From CAZADH01 sp964483805 (lineage in GTDB: Bacteria; Muiribacteriota; Ozemobacteria; Ozemobacterales; Ozemobacteraceae): a stretch of DNA of 6,066 nt. The stretch covers positions 1-6,066 of the forward strand of contig CAZADH010000340.1 in assembly GCA_964483805.1 (NCBI GenBank), in the 5' to 3' direction. The notes beneath the pieces are model-generated. The model worked only from the letters and a program-made list of their open reading frames with translations. It did no database searches and was not told the origin of the DNA. A program made the translations under genes and the position numbers. Every line of letters starts with the position of its first letter. The first letter of the stretch is position 1. Shown piece by piece: positions 5,691-6,066 of the stretch.

Positions 5691-6066
5691 ATGGAACGCC
5701 TCACGAGCCTCATCGGTATCCCGATTCTGCTGGCCATCTGCTATGCGCTGTCGAACAACCGCAAGAAGATCAACTGGTCGATGGTCGGCTGGGGGCTCGG
5801 TTTGCAGTTCGTCTTTGCCGCGTTCATCATTCGCACCGACATCGGCAAGGACATCTTCGGCGCCGTCAAAAATGTGATCACAGCGTTGCTCGGATATACC
5901 GCCCAGGGGGCCTCGTTCGTTTTCGGCAACCTGGCGACCGGCAGCAATATTCCGGTCGGTAAGGCCCCCCACCCGTTCGCCCCGCTCGACATGACCGGTC
6001 CGGCCCAGGGATTGTGGGCGAACCCGGGGTCCTATTTCGCTTTCGGTGTGCTGCCGACCATCATCT
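5691..6066 (+). CDS. NupC/CNT-family concentrative nucleoside transporter (N-terminal part, runs off window)
   Basis: The frame is open from ATG 5691 to the end of the window: 125 codons and one extra base, without a stop. GAAAGGTG (5677-5684) is a suitable ribosome site. Residues about 7-20 form TM1, followed by the family motif SNNRKKINW (21-29), then a second TM (about 31-47) in WGLGLQFVFAAFIIRT. Next is the signature region GASFVFGNLA (73-82), and at the window edge FAFGVLPTII (116-125), which in this family opens the gate domain. CNT proteins import nucleosides across the inner membrane with H+ or Na+. Between FGNLA and FAF there is a stretch of about 33 residues (83-115) rich in Pro and Gly (GSNIPVGKAPHPFAPLD), a non-cytoplasmic insertion also seen in many bacterial homologues. 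The remaining two-thirds of the usual ~400 residues lies beyond the window. Coupling ion and substrate preference cannot be judged here. Confidence 0.9.
   Translation, partial: MERLTSLIGIPILLAICYALSNNRKKINWSMVGWGLGLQFVFAAFIIRTDIGKDIFGAVKNVITALLGYTAQGASFVFGNLATGSNIPVGKAPHPFAPLDMTGPAQGLWANPGSYFAFGVLPTII

Noticed and set aside
5537..5962. A 141-codon + strand frame overlapping the divergent promoter and the transporter start
   Set aside because: It runs through the tandem repeat and then reads the transporter in the wrong frame, losing its TM segments and SNNRKKINW motif.

Overview
The window is high-GC bacterial DNA with dense, compact gene packing. The genes imply a diderm (Gram-negative-type) bacterium: there is a YhhJ/YbhS-type ABC exporter, a Sec-exported protein and a CNT nucleoside transporter. 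Nothing here fixes the phylum. A deltaproteobacterial, Binatota-like or Acidobacteriota-like lineage would fit, but that is only an impression from gene style and codon use. No tRNA, rRNA, CRISPR array, transposase or phage gene is visible.

Layout. (1) Positions 1-2346, + strand: the 3' tail of an upstream gene, probably an ABC-transporter ATPase, followed by two paralogous ABC-2 permeases with gaps of 2 and 7 bases. This looks like the end of a multidrug/unknown-substrate exporter operon in the ybhFSR style. (2) Positions 2347-2395: a 49-bp convergent gap with only a weak hairpin. (3) Positions 2396-4213, - strand: a large polytopic membrane protein of the bacterial TMTC/GT-C-like class, with an N-terminal FDD motif and about five C-terminal TPR repeats, probably a lipid-linked-sugar-dependent glycosyltransferase. 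(4) Positions 4214-4441: a gap that is unusually rich in inverted repeats. Read on the - strand it holds several GC-rich hairpins, the last followed by a short T-tract. After that come a good Shine-Dalgarno and a 12-codon mini-ORF whose stop overlaps the start of the glycosyltransferase (ATGA). (5) Positions 4442-5473, - strand: a Sec-exported protein of unknown function, with a strong ribosome binding site and a recognisable sigma70-like promoter. (6) Positions 5474-5690: a divergent promoter region with a perfect 13-bp tandem repeat abutting the -35 box and several small inverted repeats. (7) Positions 5691-6066, + strand: the N-terminal third of a NupC/CNT concentrative nucleoside transporter, cut off by the window edge.

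How the parts relate. The two permeases form one exporter. The exported protein and the glycosyltransferase are both on the - strand and could be read from the same promoter, with the hairpin-rich spacer acting as terminator, attenuator or processing site. The nucleoside transporter is transcribed away from them and may share the divergent control region. I see no clear evidence of a new multi-gene system. The most interesting parts are the structured leader with its overlapping mini-ORF and the repeat-bearing divergent promoter.
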